A stretch of DNA of 64,000 nt from Phascolarctobacterium sp. (GTDB lineage Bacteria; Bacillota; Negativicutes; Acidaminococcales; Acidaminococcaceae). The position numbers and the translations under genes are program-made. The stretch is from the NCBI GenBank assembly GCA_003150755.1, contig QAMT01000002.1, positions 62,001 through 126,000 on the forward strand, given 5' to 3'. Shown piece after piece: positions 1 to 7,992 of this stretch. The notes under the pieces are model-generated. The model was given only the letters and a program-made list of their open reading frames with translations, ran no database searches and was not told the origin of the DNA. Numbering within the stretch: position 1 is the first letter of the stretch; each line of letters starts with the position of its first letter.

Positions 1-650
1 CCTACCGGGGCCTGAATGTTCTGCGCTTGAACAGCAGATTCAACGTCCGTTGTTGTAATACCAAGCTGCGCCATTTTTTCAGGGTTCAGCCAGATACGCA
101 TTGCATATTCCGGACCATATTCGTCAACGGTAGATACGCCTTTTACGCGCTTGATTGCGTCGATAAAGTTAACGTCGGCGTAAGTTCTTAAAAACATATC
201 GTCATAGGTATTATTAGGAGAATACAAGGCAAAATACATAATCGTTTCTGCCGACTCCTTGGTAGTAGTAATACCATAGGCAGTTACTTCCTGCGGCATG
301 GAGCTGTTAGCCTGGGATACACGGTTCTGTACCTCTACCGCAGCAATATCAGCGTCTTTTTCCAGGTTAAACTGTACCTGAAGGCTGTATTCGCCGGATG
401 CAGTACTGGTAGAGCTCATATCCAGCATGTTTTCTACGCCTGTTACCTTTTGCTCTATTGCCTGTGCAACAGATTCTTCAACCGTTTGGGCACTCGCGCC
501 GGTATAGGTCGTCGATACTGAAACACGCGGCTTGGTAATATCAGGGTATTGGGCGATAGGCAGGCTGAAACCGGCAATCAAACCCAACAGCGTAATCAGT
601 ATGGCCAGCACCATGGCAAAGACCGGACGGTCAATAAAAAAACGTGCCAT
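1..650 (-). CDS. RND efflux transporter inner-membrane subunit, AcrB/MexB type (5' part only)
   Basis: This gene starts at 650 and runs off the left edge, so about 216 N-terminal residues are visible. They read as an AcrB-type HAE1 RND pump: the start is MARFFIDRPVFAMVLAILIT (cytoplasmic helix and TM1), followed by the porter-domain motifs AQYPDITKPRVSV, YTGASAQTVEESV and ENMLDMSS. The family forms trimers in the inner membrane and exports drugs, detergents and other lipophilic compounds using the proton gradient, together with a periplasmic adaptor and an outer-membrane channel. A strong ribosome-binding site, AAGGAGGT, overlaps the stop of the upstream adaptor gene, so the two are co-translated. 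The substrate cannot be told from this fragment. The outer-membrane factor, if encoded nearby, lies outside the window. Confidence 0.93.
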   Translation of the reverse strand, partial: MARFFIDRPVFAMVLAILITLLGLIAGFSLPIAQYPDITKPRVSVSTTYTGASAQTVEESVAQAIEQKVTGVENMLDMSSTSTASGEYSLQVQFNLEKDADIAAVEVQNRVSQANSSMPQEVTAYGITTTKESAETIMYFALYSPNNTYDDMFLRTYADVNFIDAIKRVKGVSTVDEYGPEYAMRIWLNPEKMAQLGITTTDVESAVQAQNIQAPV

Positions 651-663
651 TCAGCTTACCTCC

Positions 664-1863
664 TTATTTTGCTTCACCGTCAGCCGCAGCTTCCGACCTG
701 TCTGCAATAGTAGTATCAAGCTCGGCTTCTGTCATCGGTTCCGGGTTAACCAAAGCGCCTGCGGTAATCTTGCCGGTGCCTTCTACAACGAGGGTTTCAT
801 CACCGTTCAGGCCGCTTTCAACCATCCACAAGCGTCCAACGCGCGGCCCAAGGGTAACTTCGCGCATTTCAACCGTGTTGTCTGCGCCGATAACATAAAC
901 AAACTTTTTGTACATCATTTCTGTTACAGCACGCTGCGGAATCAAAATTGCATTATCACGGGTACCGGCGGTTGCCTGTACATGGGCAAACATGCCCGGC
1001 AAAAGCACGCGGTTCGGGTTTTCAAACAGGGCCTTAACCGTCAGCGTACCGGTGTTGTTGCTCAGCGCACGGTTAACCTCGGTAATGCGGCCGGGCAGCT
1101 GGTAGGTGCTGCCGTCGGCAAGCACAATGCTCAGGTTTTCCAAAGGCGCAGCCTCACCGCGTTCAACAGCGGCATTGGCCAGTTTTAAATATTCAGGCTC
1201 GGCAATGCTGAACTCTACAAATACCGGGTCGGTATTGGAGATTGTCGCCATTGTCGTCTGCCCGTCGGTAACATAGTTGCCAACTTCCAGCGCGGTGGTG
1301 TCAATGCGTCCGGTAAACGGAGCGGTAACGCTGGTTTCGCTCATATCAATCTGTGCGTTTTCCAAAAGCGCCTCTTGTGCATTTACCGAAGCCTGTGCCT
1401 GGTCGCGCGCCATAATGGCGTTATCCAGAACCTGTTTGGAAACGGCGCTCTGCTCGTACAGTTTTGTATAGCGCTCTGCATCAACAGAAGCATTTGCCAG
1501 AGCTGCGCGGGCATTGGCAAGGTTAGCCTGTGCCTGCAAAAGGTTTGCACGGTAGGTACGCGGGTCGATGGTGTAAAGCACCTGGCCCTGCTGAACCGTT
1601 TCGCCGCCATTAAAGTATTTGCCTGTAATCTGGCCGCTGACCTGTGCTTTAAGCTCCATTTCCTGCTGAGCCTGCACAAAACCGGTATAATCGTAAACAA
1701 GCGGCGTATCGCGCTTAATTACCTGCATGGACCTTACAAGCGTAGCCTGCGGGGCAGCCTGCTTTTCGCCGCCGCAGCCTGAAAATGCAGCCGCAGAAAC
1801 AGCAACTGCCACCGCCACGGCAGCAGCCCTTGCGCTTCTGTTCTTGCGCAAAAAGTTCAACAT
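664..1863 (-). CDS. RND efflux periplasmic adaptor (membrane fusion protein), AcrA type lipoprotein
   Basis: The 399-residue protein is the periplasmic adaptor linking the RND pump just downstream to an outer-membrane channel. The N-terminus is a basic stretch, then an Ala/Val-rich hydrophobic segment ending in the lipobox FSGC (Cys30), so it is expected to be lipid-anchored. A barrel-sandwich (lipoyl-like) half, an alpha-helical hairpin with heptad-like Gln/Ala-rich sequence (about residues 95-165) and a beta-barrel (ETSVTAPFTGRIDTTALEVGNYV) follow in the usual order. Length is typical. It ends 13 bases before the AcrB-type gene. It confirms a diderm envelope. The likely promoter lies at 1936-1964. 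Confidence 0.94.
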   Translation of the reverse strand: MLNFLRKNRSARAAAVAVAVAVSAAAFSGCGGEKQAAPQATLVRSMQVIKRDTPLVYDYTGFVQAQQEMELKAQVSGQITGKYFNGGETVQQGQVLYTIDPRTYRANLLQAQANLANARAALANASVDAERYTKLYEQSAVSKQVLDNAIMARDQAQASVNAQEALLENAQIDMSETSVTAPFTGRIDTTALEVGNYVTDGQTTMATISNTDPVFVEFSIAEPEYLKLANAAVERGEAAPLENLSIVLADGSTYQLPGRITEVNRALSNNTGTLTVKALFENPNRVLLPGMFAHVQATAGTRDNAILIPQRAVTEMMYKKFVYVIGADNTVEMREVTLGPRVGRLWMVESGLNGDETLVVEGTGKITAGALVNPEPMTEAELDTTIADRSEAAADGEAK

Positions 1864-1935
1864 AAATCTATTCCTCCTCCAACTTAAGTTTCAAGCATCA
1901 AAGCCAAAAAGACATACTTAAACCAAAGTAATATA

Positions 1936-1964
1936 ATTATATTCCACCAAAAGAAGAAACGCAA
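1936..1964 (-). promoter_or_regulatory. Probable sigma70-type promoter of the RND operon
   Basis: On the minus strand a TTGCGT -35 (1959-1964) is separated by 17 bases from a perfect TATAAT -10 (1936-1941), about 75 bases before the adaptor start codon. It is the best match in the gap and points into the efflux operon. Confidence 0.6.
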
Positions 1965-2032
1965 ACCCCAATATAACTAAATTTCAGCACGCTTTCGCGA
2001 TATTTTGCGTTTTTTCTTTGTTTTTCTTCGTT

Positions 2033-2046
2033 AGACTGTTCAGTCA
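2033..2046. promoter_or_regulatory. Palindrome GACTGttCAGTC, possible TetR/AcrR-type operator
   Basis: The sequence GACTGTTCAGTC (core 2034-2045) is an inverted repeat with a two-base centre, resembling TGACTG-N2-CAGTCA operators bound by TetR-family regulators of RND pumps. It sits about 70 bases upstream of the proposed -35 of the efflux operon, which is far for simple repression. No TetR gene is in the window. This is a tentative call. Confidence 0.35.
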
Positions 2047-2067
2047 GTTTCTTTTGTGAGTTTTTTG

Positions 2068-3381
2068 TTATTTTTTAAGCAAATCCCTGTTAAGCATAAA
2101 ATTGCTCAGTTCGGCAGCCGGTACAGCCGCTTCATTCCAGCCGCTGCCGTCTTTCATCTTCTGGCAGAACACAAGATTCTTTCCATTATAATACCAGGAT
2201 GAAGGCACTTCCGTACTGAAATCAACATTGTTGCCAGCGCCCAGAATTGCCAGCACCGGCAGCAAATCAGGATTTTTAGTGTCAAGCACGTCGCCTATTT
2301 CCAGCACGCGCCCTGTATCCATTTCGATATTGACTGGCAGGCGTTCAAAAATTTCTGTTTCGCCTTCGCCCATAACACCGAAGAACACCAGCGACATCAT
2401 TTCCGGCCCGGCAAAAGGTGCAGTGTAATCAAGTTCGCAGCTTGTTGTGCCAAGCGCGTCGGCGTAGGGCTGCCAAATCTTCTGCAATTCACTGTTAATG
2501 GTATTTTGCAGCTTAGGCTGGCCGTCCACCGCCATCAGCGGATAGGTTACGCTGCTGCCGTCCTTTACAGCCTGCTGCCTGTACAGCATGCCGTTGCCGA
2601 ACAGCAAATTACGGCGGAAATCCTCATTCTGCACAATCTGCGTGTAAAATTCGCGGTCTTTAAGCTGCCAGCCGTTGTCATATTCCCACTCGCCGGATAT
2701 TTTAGCTAAGACGTCGCTGCCGTCTATGCCGGTAATATTTTGCAGCGTCGAGAGTTTATCCATCGCGCCGCCGCGCCCTTTTATTATTGTAACGCCCTTC
2801 ATGACGCTCTGTGGCGTGCGGTAGGGTTTAAGCAAATTACCGTTTTCATCATACAAGCCATAATTAAGGTAGTAATCCTGCTCATGCGGCAATCTGGCAG
2901 ACTGCATTTCGCTGCCAAAATCAAACTGCGCCGCAAAATCCGCCTTAAAGGCGGCATTAACCTTAACGCCAAGGTTATCGCTGCCGGTGTAAAGTTCTTG
3001 CACGGCATCTGGCAAAGCCGCGTCGATAATACGCACCTGCATGTCCTGCGCCGCACCGCTTAAACTGCGCAGCACAAGCTGCTCGCCTTTGCCGGTAAAA
3101 TGCCCCTTCTGCAAAAGGTTGGCATAGCCGCCTTCCAGCGACGGTGTATAAGCGGTTATCAGCCTGCCGCCGTTATCCTTTATCATCAGCAGCAAATCGC
3201 CGTAATAATTGCTGCCGCCGGTAAGCTGCGTGCCCCACAGCTCTGCGGTTTCCTGCGTGCCGTTGCCGTCGGTGTCAGCTTCAATGCTTGCCAGGCACAC
3301 CGGTTCTGCCGCCAGGGCAGCATTGCAGCCAGCCGTCAGCGCCAGCACAGCCAGTACGCTTAAAAATTTATTACATTTCAT
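2068..3381 (-). CDS. Exported DUF3298-like protein of unknown function (putative lipoprotein)
   Basis: The 437-residue protein carries a signal peptide with a plausible lipobox, LTAGC (Cys19). An ALAAEP site a little later would also suit signal peptidase I, so anchoring is not settled. The N-terminal half contains a DxDGNGxxE-like segment (ADTDGNGTQETAELW), as in calcium-binding or FG-GAP-like modules. The C-terminal half (about 290-430) resembles the DUF3298/RsiV-type beta-sheet domain: a two-fold NxEL...W stretch, then GEIFERLPVNIEMDTGRVLEIGDVL-like phrasing. Function is unknown. It is monocistronic, divergent from the ABC importer at 3.6 kb. Envelope location is inferred from the leader only. 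Confidence 0.7.
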   Translation of the reverse strand: MKCNKFLSVLAVLALTAGCNAALAAEPVCLASIEADTDGNGTQETAELWGTQLTGGSNYYGDLLLMIKDNGGRLITAYTPSLEGGYANLLQKGHFTGKGEQLVLRSLSGAAQDMQVRIIDAALPDAVQELYTGSDNLGVKVNAAFKADFAAQFDFGSEMQSARLPHEQDYYLNYGLYDENGNLLKPYRTPQSVMKGVTIIKGRGGAMDKLSTLQNITGIDGSDVLAKISGEWEYDNGWQLKDREFYTQIVQNEDFRRNLLFGNGMLYRQQAVKDGSSVTYPLMAVDGQPKLQNTINSELQKIWQPYADALGTTSCELDYTAPFAGPEMMSLVFFGVMGEGETEIFERLPVNIEMDTGRVLEIGDVLDTKNPDLLPVLAILGAGNNVDFSTEVPSSWYYNGKNLVFCQKMKDGSGWNEAAVPAAELSNFMLNRDLLKK

Positions 3382-3595
3382 ACAATGCCTCCGTAAAAAA
3401 TATTACTTCTATATTATACCAATACTGCGCAAATAGCAAAAGCAGTTATACTGTTAATTTATATACACAAATGCGCCCGTCAAAGTATTTTTTTGCAAAA
3501 TCAGTGCAAACAGCGGCATTTTATTGTAAAATAACTGAAAAGATATTTACACGGTGCCACATAACGTACCAATAAAGCTGTAAAGGATGATGAAA

Positions 3596-4612
3596 ATGAA
3601 AAAATTGCTGATGTTTCTGATGGTTATTTCCCTGGCAATACTTATTGCCGGCTGCGGCGGCGAAAGCCCCAAAGACGTTGCCGGTACCAAAACGCCGGTT
3701 AAACTTGGCATGCTGCGCCTTACCAGCAGCGCGCCGCTGTTTATAGCTATGGATAAAGGCTATTTTGCAGAACAGAATATAGAAATTCAGCCGGAGTGGT
3801 TTGACGCCGCCCACCCGATTGCCGTTGCCACTGCTTCATCTAAGGTTGATGTAGGCGCAACCGGCATTACCGCCAGCCTGTTCAATATGGCGGCAGGCGG
3901 TCAGCAGCTTGCTATTGTTGCCGATAAGGGGCGCGAGGAAAAGGGCTTTCCTTCTTCTGCGCTGGTTGCCAATACCGATGCTTACAACAACGGCTTTATC
4001 AGCCTGGAAAGCATTAAAGGCAAACGTATCGGCATTACGCAGAACGGTTCTACCTTTCATTATATGATAGGCCGCATGCTGGAAGAAAAAGGCTTAACGC
4101 TTGACGATATTGAACTTGTGCCGCTCGGCAAAGTCAGCGCCGTTATGGCAGCGCTTGAAAGCAAACAGATTGACGGCGCTATTTTAAACGAGCCCAATAT
4201 TACCAAAATGCAAAACGCAGGCACCGCCAGACTTATCGTGCAGGTAGGCGACGTTATCCCCTATCAGACCTCGGCCATTTTCTTCTCGCCGGAATTTATC
4301 AAAAATGAAGATGCCGGCGTGCGCTTTTTAAAAGCCTACAACAAAGCCTGCAACTATTATTATGACGCCGCCATTGCCAAAACCGACCCGCAGAAGCTGG
4401 ACGAAGTTATCGGCATTATTGCCAAATATGTTAAAGCCCCGGCTGAGGATATTAAAACCGGCCTGCCTTATATCGACCGCGACGGCAAACTGATGGCGGA
4501 CGATATTAAAACGCAGATTGACTGGTATTCCTCTCACGGTATGATGCAGGGCCAGCTTGACGCTGCCAAAGTTGCCAACACCGCGCTTTTAGAAAAGGCG
4601 CTGGCTGAATAA
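3596..4612 (+). CDS. ABC importer substrate-binding lipoprotein, SsuA/TauA/NMT1 family
   Basis: The protein captures the ligand of the ABC importer encoded with the next two genes. The leader ends in the lipobox IAGC (Cys20 from this start). The body has the family look of sulfonate, nitrate, taurine or thiamine-precursor binding proteins: KLGMLRLTSSAPLFIAMDKGYF near the N-terminus, KGKRIGITQNGS and ALESKQIDGAILNEP later. Three in-frame ATGs lie at 3587, 3590 and 3596; I chose 3596 because the ribosome-binding site AAAGG (3582-3586) sits nine bases before it and overlaps the others. Length (338 aa) is normal. Substrate is unknown. A GC-rich hairpin follows before the ATPase gene, a common way to make more binding protein than transporter. 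Confidence 0.9.
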   Translation: MKKLLMFLMVISLAILIAGCGGESPKDVAGTKTPVKLGMLRLTSSAPLFIAMDKGYFAEQNIEIQPEWFDAAHPIAVATASSKVDVGATGITASLFNMAAGGQQLAIVADKGREEKGFPSSALVANTDAYNNGFISLESIKGKRIGITQNGSTFHYMIGRMLEEKGLTLDDIELVPLGKVSAVMAALESKQIDGAILNEPNITKMQNAGTARLIVQVGDVIPYQTSAIFFSPEFIKNEDAGVRFLKAYNKACNYYYDAAIAKTDPQKLDEVIGIIAKYVKAPAEDIKTGLPYIDRDGKLMADDIKTQIDWYSSHGMMQGQLDAAKVANTALLEKALAE

Positions 4613-4620
4613 TTTACGCG

Positions 4621-4638
4621 GGCGGCCGCTGCGCCGCC
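4621..4638 (+). terminator. Intercistronic hairpin after the binding-protein gene
   Basis: GGCGGC (4621-4626) and GCCGCC (4633-4638) form a short GC stem, followed by GTTTTATT. It looks like a weak terminator or an mRNA 3'-end stabiliser between the binding protein and the ATPase gene. Confidence 0.55.
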
Positions 4639-4660
4639 TGTTTTATTACGGAGATAAAAC

Positions 4661-5449
4661 ATGAAACTTGTCATCGAAAACGTCAGCAAAACCTTTAAAG
4701 CACGCAGCGGCAAAGCCCTGCCGGTGCTTAAGGATATTAACCTGACAGTAAACGAAGAAGAATTTGTCGCGCTTGTCGGCCCATCCGGGTGCGGCAAATC
4801 CACGTTATTAAATATTACAGCCGGGCTTTTAGCCCCCACCGAAGGCAGCGTCCACTTTACGCACCTGCCCGAAAACCATATCCCGCGCACGGGGATTGTC
4901 TTTCAGGAAACAGGGCTATTTCCGTGGCGCAGCGTTTATGACAACATTGCCTTCGGGCTGGAAGCGGCAGGCGTGCCCAAGGATGAGCAAAAAGAACGCA
5001 TCAGCCATTATATCAGCCTGGTAGGCTTAAACGGTTTTGAAAAAGCGCTGCCCCACCATTTAAGCGGAGGCATGCGCCAGCGCGTCGGCATTGCCCGCGC
5101 CCTTGTCATTAACCCCGACCTGCTTTTGATGGACGAGCCGTTTTCTGCATTGGACGCACAGACACGCACCATTATGCAGGAAGAACTGGTAACGCTGTGG
5201 GATAAAACACGCCTTAGCACGCTGTACGTTACGCATAACATACAGGAAGCCGTTATGCTGGCCGACCGCGTGGTGCTGCTTTCGCGCCGCCCCGGCAAAA
5301 TAAACCGGATTCTTACCATTGCCATTCCCCGCGCTGAACGCGAACTTACGCAGCACGCCGAAGCCATTGCCGAATACATCCATATCATCTGGGAGCATAT
5401 CAGCAAGGACGCGCGTGCAGCGCTGATGGAGGTGGACGAACGTGGCTGA
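4661..5449 (+). CDS. ABC importer ATPase, SsuB/TauB family
   Basis: This is the 262-residue nucleotide-binding subunit of the importer. It shows Walker A GPSGCGKST (residues 40-48), a Q-loop (FQETGLFPW), the ABC signature LSGGM (134-138), Walker B LLLMDEP (154-160) and an H-loop in YVTHNIQEA. These features match the nitrate/sulfonate/taurine ATPase subfamily. The gene overlaps the permease gene by eight bases, indicating translational coupling. It energises uptake of whatever the preceding lipoprotein binds. Confidence 0.94.
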   Translation: MKLVIENVSKTFKARSGKALPVLKDINLTVNEEEFVALVGPSGCGKSTLLNITAGLLAPTEGSVHFTHLPENHIPRTGIVFQETGLFPWRSVYDNIAFGLEAAGVPKDEQKERISHYISLVGLNGFEKALPHHLSGGMRQRVGIARALVINPDLLLMDEPFSALDAQTRTIMQEELVTLWDKTRLSTLYVTHNIQEAVMLADRVVLLSRRPGKINRILTIAIPRAERELTQHAEAIAEYIHIIWEHISKDARAALMEVDERG

Positions 5450-6230
5450 ATATAAAGTAAAAGATAAAATGCAAAGCTGGCAAAAATCCTATCCGGCCTG
5501 GGTTTCCGGCATTTCTGCCGCAGTTTTGCTTATTCTATGGGAAGTTATCTGCCGCAGCGGCGTTATTTCCGCGCTGTTTCTGCCATCGCCGACAGGCATT
5601 ATTGCCGCGCTGATGGATATGCTTACCGGCGGCGAAATTGCAGCAAGCCTTGCCGCCAGCATGTACCGCATTGTGCTTGGCTTTGTGCTGGGCAGTGTCA
5701 TCGGCCTTGCCGTAGGGCTTTTTACCGGCACATCGGCACTGATTGACCGCATCGGCACACCCATAGTCAACGCGCTGTACCCAATACCTAAAATTGCGCT
5801 TTTGCCGCTGTTTATTTTGTGGCTCGGCATCGGCGAGCTTTCCAAGGTAACAATTATCGCGCTGGGCGTGTTCTTTCCCGTAGCTATGAACACTTACAGC
5901 GGCGTAAAAAATGTAGACCCGCTTTTAATAAAGGTTGCCGTCAGCTTTAACGCCACCCGCTGGATGACGCTGAAAAAAGTTGTGCTGCCCGCCGCCCTGC
6001 CGATGATTTTTGCCGGGCTGCGCCTTGCAGCAGGCACCTCGCTTTTGCTGCTTGTTGCTGCCGAAATGATTGCCGCACAGGAAGGCATCGGCGCGCTGAT
6101 ACTGCATTACGGCGATTTGATGATTACCGACCGCCTGATGGCAGGCGTTATTGTGCTTTCCGTTTTGGGGCTGGTATTTAACCAGCTTTTGCAATGGGCC
6201 GAAAACCGCGCCATCCCCTGGAACAAATAA
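5442..6230 (+). CDS. ABC importer permease, SsuC/TauC family (GTG start)
   Basis: The 262-residue inner-membrane permease has about six hydrophobic segments and the binding-protein-dependent transport signature (EAA loop) in FNATRWMTLKKVVLPAALPMIFAGLRLA, which docks on the ATPase. It completes the binding protein-ATPase-permease set. The start is GTG at 5442, supported by GGAGG about ten bases upstream and by the overlap with the ATPase stop. A strong terminator follows at 6250-6276. Confidence 0.93.
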   Translation: MAEYKVKDKMQSWQKSYPAWVSGISAAVLLILWEVICRSGVISALFLPSPTGIIAALMDMLTGGEIAASLAASMYRIVLGFVLGSVIGLAVGLFTGTSALIDRIGTPIVNALYPIPKIALLPLFILWLGIGELSKVTIIALGVFFPVAMNTYSGVKNVDPLLIKVAVSFNATRWMTLKKVVLPAALPMIFAGLRLAAGTSLLLLVAAEMIAAQEGIGALILHYGDLMITDRLMAGVIVLSVLGLVFNQLLQWAENRAIPWNK

Positions 6231-6249
6231 ATGTATACACGTATTTTTA

Positions 6250-6276
6250 CGCGGCAGTGCTGAACTTGCCGCGTTT
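6250..6276 (+). terminator. Intrinsic terminator of the ABC importer operon
   Basis: ACGCGGCA and TGCCGCGT form an eight-base stem followed by TTTTTTA. It lies directly after the permease gene. The TATAAT at 6284-6289 just beyond may be the -10 of the aminotransferase gene. Confidence 0.85.
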
Positions 6277-6341
6277 TTTATGGTATAATAGCGGCATACA
6301 ATTTGTTGTTTTGTAAATTTTTTAAGTGAGGAGCCAAGAAC

Positions 6342-7535
6342 ATGAGATTATCAGAAAGAGTACAGCATTTACAGTTATCCCCTATCCGCAAACTGGCACC
6401 CTATGCCGACGCTGCCAAAAAAGCAGGCAAAAAGGTTTACCACTTAAATATCGGCCAGCCGGATATTGAAACCCCGTCCCAGTTTATGGACGCTATCAGA
6501 AATTTTGACGAAAAGGTTATCGCCTACGGCAACAGCAAAGGCGAACCGTTTTTGATTGAAGCCGTGCAGAAATACTATGCCGAAAAAGGCATGAACTACG
6601 AAGCAGGCGATATTTTTATTACCAACGGCGGCAGCGAAGCACTGATTTTTGCAGTTATGTCGCTGTGCGACCCGGACGACGAAATTATGGTGTTTGAACC
6701 GTACTACGCCAACTACACCACCTTTGCAACCGAATTCGGCGCTAAAATCAACGCCGTAACCACCAGCGTTAAAAACGGCTACCACCTGCCCGGCGCAGAA
6801 GAAATTGAAGCGCACATCACGCCGAAAACCAAAGCAATTTTGCTTACCAACCCCGGCAACCCGACCGGCGTTGTTTACACTGCGCAGGAAATGCAGATGA
6901 TTGCCGATATTGCCGTTAAACACGACCTGGCAGTAATTGCCGACGAAGTTTACCGTGAATTTGTATACGACGGCGAATATAAAAGCTTCGGCACTATGCC
7001 CGAACTTGACAACAACCTGATTATCATTGATTCTGTTTCCAAGCGTTACAGTGCCTGCGGCGCACGTATCGGCTGCATCATCAGCAAAAACAAAGATTTC
7101 TGCCAGCAAATCAACAAATGCTGCCAGGGCCGCCTGTGCAGCCCGATTCTGGAGCAGGTAGGCGCAGCAGCACTTTATACCACTCCGGTAAGCTATCTGG
7201 AAGCAGTAAACAAAGAATACCAGAAACGCCGCGATACCATTGCCGCAGGTTTGAAAGCACTGCCAGGCGTAGAAGCCAGCGACCCGAAAGGCGCTTTTTA
7301 TGTAATGGTTAAATTTCCCGTTGACGACGCCGAAAAATTTGCTATCTGGCTGCTCGAAAACTTCGACATCGACGGCGAAACCGTTATGTTTGCACCCGGC
7401 AACGGATTTTACAGCACCCCCGGCTATGGCGTTAACGAAGCCCGCCTTGCCTATGTGCTGAACTGCGAAGACCTGAAAAAAGCAATTCACATTTTGGGCG
7501 AAGCCTTAAAAGCATATCCAGGTAAAACACTTTAA
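6342..7535 (+). CDS. PLP-dependent aminotransferase, class I/II
   Basis: This 397-residue fold-type I enzyme transfers an amino group between an amino acid and a 2-oxo acid. Seen are the substrate-contact stretch NIGQPDIETP, the phosphate-binding TNGGSEAL (94-101), NPGNPTG (170-176), the cofactor-contacting DEVY (201-204) and the Schiff-base lysine in SVSKRYSACGARIGC (Lys234). The closest subgroup is the broad aspartate/aromatic aminotransferase family; exact substrates cannot be told. It is monocistronic, with terminators on both sides, and has a GAGGAG-type ribosome-binding site. Confidence 0.93.
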   Translation: MRLSERVQHLQLSPIRKLAPYADAAKKAGKKVYHLNIGQPDIETPSQFMDAIRNFDEKVIAYGNSKGEPFLIEAVQKYYAEKGMNYEAGDIFITNGGSEALIFAVMSLCDPDDEIMVFEPYYANYTTFATEFGAKINAVTTSVKNGYHLPGAEEIEAHITPKTKAILLTNPGNPTGVVYTAQEMQMIADIAVKHDLAVIADEVYREFVYDGEYKSFGTMPELDNNLIIIDSVSKRYSACGARIGCIISKNKDFCQQINKCCQGRLCSPILEQVGAAALYTTPVSYLEAVNKEYQKRRDTIAAGLKALPGVEASDPKGAFYVMVKFPVDDAEKFAIWLLENFDIDGETVMFAPGNGFYSTPGYGVNEARLAYVLNCEDLKKAIHILGEALKAYPGKTL

Positions 7536-7551
7536 GATTAAGCTATAAGCT

Positions 7552-7582
7552 AAAAGCACCGCGCCATAAGGACGGTGCTTTT
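7552..7582 (+). terminator. Terminator of the aminotransferase gene
   Basis: AAGCACCG and CGGTGCTT form a hairpin followed by TTGTTT. It separates the aminotransferase from the antitoxin RNA promoter that begins three bases further on. Confidence 0.75.
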
Positions 7583-7584
7583 GT

Positions 7585-7613
7585 TTGACATAAGTACGTT
7601 ATTTGCGTATAAT
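7585..7613 (+). promoter_or_regulatory. Consensus promoter of the antitoxin RNA
   Basis: A perfect TTGACA (7585-7590), a 17-base spacer and a perfect TATAAT (7608-7613) face rightward into a region with no plus-strand ORF. Such a strong promoter for a short untranslated RNA is typical of type I antitoxins. Confidence 0.85.
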
Positions 7614-7619
7614 ATTTAT

Positions 7620-7715
7620 AGAAAATGTGCTGCCGATAGACGGCTAGCCCTTTATAACAGTTATTTTGCAGAAATAACCGCTACACCGGGACGTGAGGGC
7701 GGTTATTTCTGTTTA
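7620..7715 (+). ncRNA. Predicted type I antitoxin RNA (about 95 nt)
   Basis: Transcription from the consensus promoter would start near 7620 and stop at the hairpin CAGAAATAACCG (7669-7680) / CGGTTATTTCTG (7700-7711) plus TTT. The RNA has no ORF. Its 3' end overlaps the last codon and the tail of the 32-residue toxin gene read from the opposite strand, so it is antisense to the toxin mRNA. Its 5' end (GTGCTGCC...GGCTAGCCC) resembles the 5' end of the toxin mRNA (GTGCTGCC...GGTTAGCCC), as in the par/Fst class where both RNAs share related ends. The boundaries and role are inferred. Confidence 0.7.
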
Positions 7716-7801
7716 TTAGAATGGTTATAACCAATCATATATCCAACGCTAAATATCGTCGCGGTATAACCGATTAAGGTCATCAGCGATAGTATATCCA
7801 C
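7703..7801 (-). CDS. Small hydrophobic toxin of a type I toxin-antitoxin system (holin-like toxin type)
   Basis: A 32-residue peptide starts with GTG at 7801 behind a strong GAGGAGGAA site. It has one hydrophobic helix (residues about 3-24, ending IFSVGYMIGY) and a short basic tail, NHSNKQK. This matches the build of membrane toxins of Fst/holin-like type I systems. The open reading frame ends inside the inverted repeat shared with the antitoxin RNA. The toxin mRNA has a long 5' leader with stable hairpins that may delay translation. I recognise the architecture, not an exact homologue; expression would be expected to depolarise the membrane if the antitoxin is absent. Confidence 0.75.
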   Translation of the reverse strand: MDILSLMTLIGYTATIFSVGYMIGYNHSNKQK

Positions 7802-7859
7802 GCGGATTCCTCCTCAATAAGTATTTCAGCCTGCAACAGCAAGCTGATTTCTATTTTAT

Positions 7860-7880
7860 CGGAGGGTCACAGTCCCTCCG
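7860..7880 (-). promoter_or_regulatory. Stable hairpin in the toxin mRNA leader
   Basis: CGGAGGG (7860-7866) and CCCTCCG (7874-7880) form a perfect seven-base stem in the leader of the toxin transcript, about 60 bases before the start codon. It includes GGAGGG, so it could act as a decoy or standby element controlling ribosome access. The functional role is inferred. Confidence 0.55.
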
Positions 7881-7921
7881 CTGGAGGGCTAACCGCCTAC
7901 CGTTATGGCAGCACAAATGTT

Positions 7922-7950
7922 ATTTTAACAAAATTGCATAATTATGTAAA
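7922..7950 (-). promoter_or_regulatory. Promoter of the toxin mRNA
   Basis: On the minus strand TTTACA (7945-7950), a 17-base spacer and TAAAAT (7922-7927) precede the GTGCTGCC leader start. The promoter faces the antitoxin promoter across the toxin gene, giving convergent overlapping transcripts. Confidence 0.7.
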
Positions 7951-7966
7951 GTTATTTATATAGCAA

Positions 7967-7988
7967 AAACACGGGCTCAGCACCCGTG
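7967..7988 (-). terminator. Terminator of the first MATE gene (bidirectional)
   Basis: ACACGGG and CCCGTGT form a stem with A and T runs on both sides, five bases after the MATE stop codon. It separates the MATE gene from the toxin promoter. Confidence 0.8.
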
Positions 7989-7992
7989 TTTT

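Noticed and set aside
1977..2030. A hairpin terminator for the DUF3298-like gene
   Set aside because: Only a short CGCTTTCGCG stem is present, with no clear T run on the minus strand, so I did not list it.
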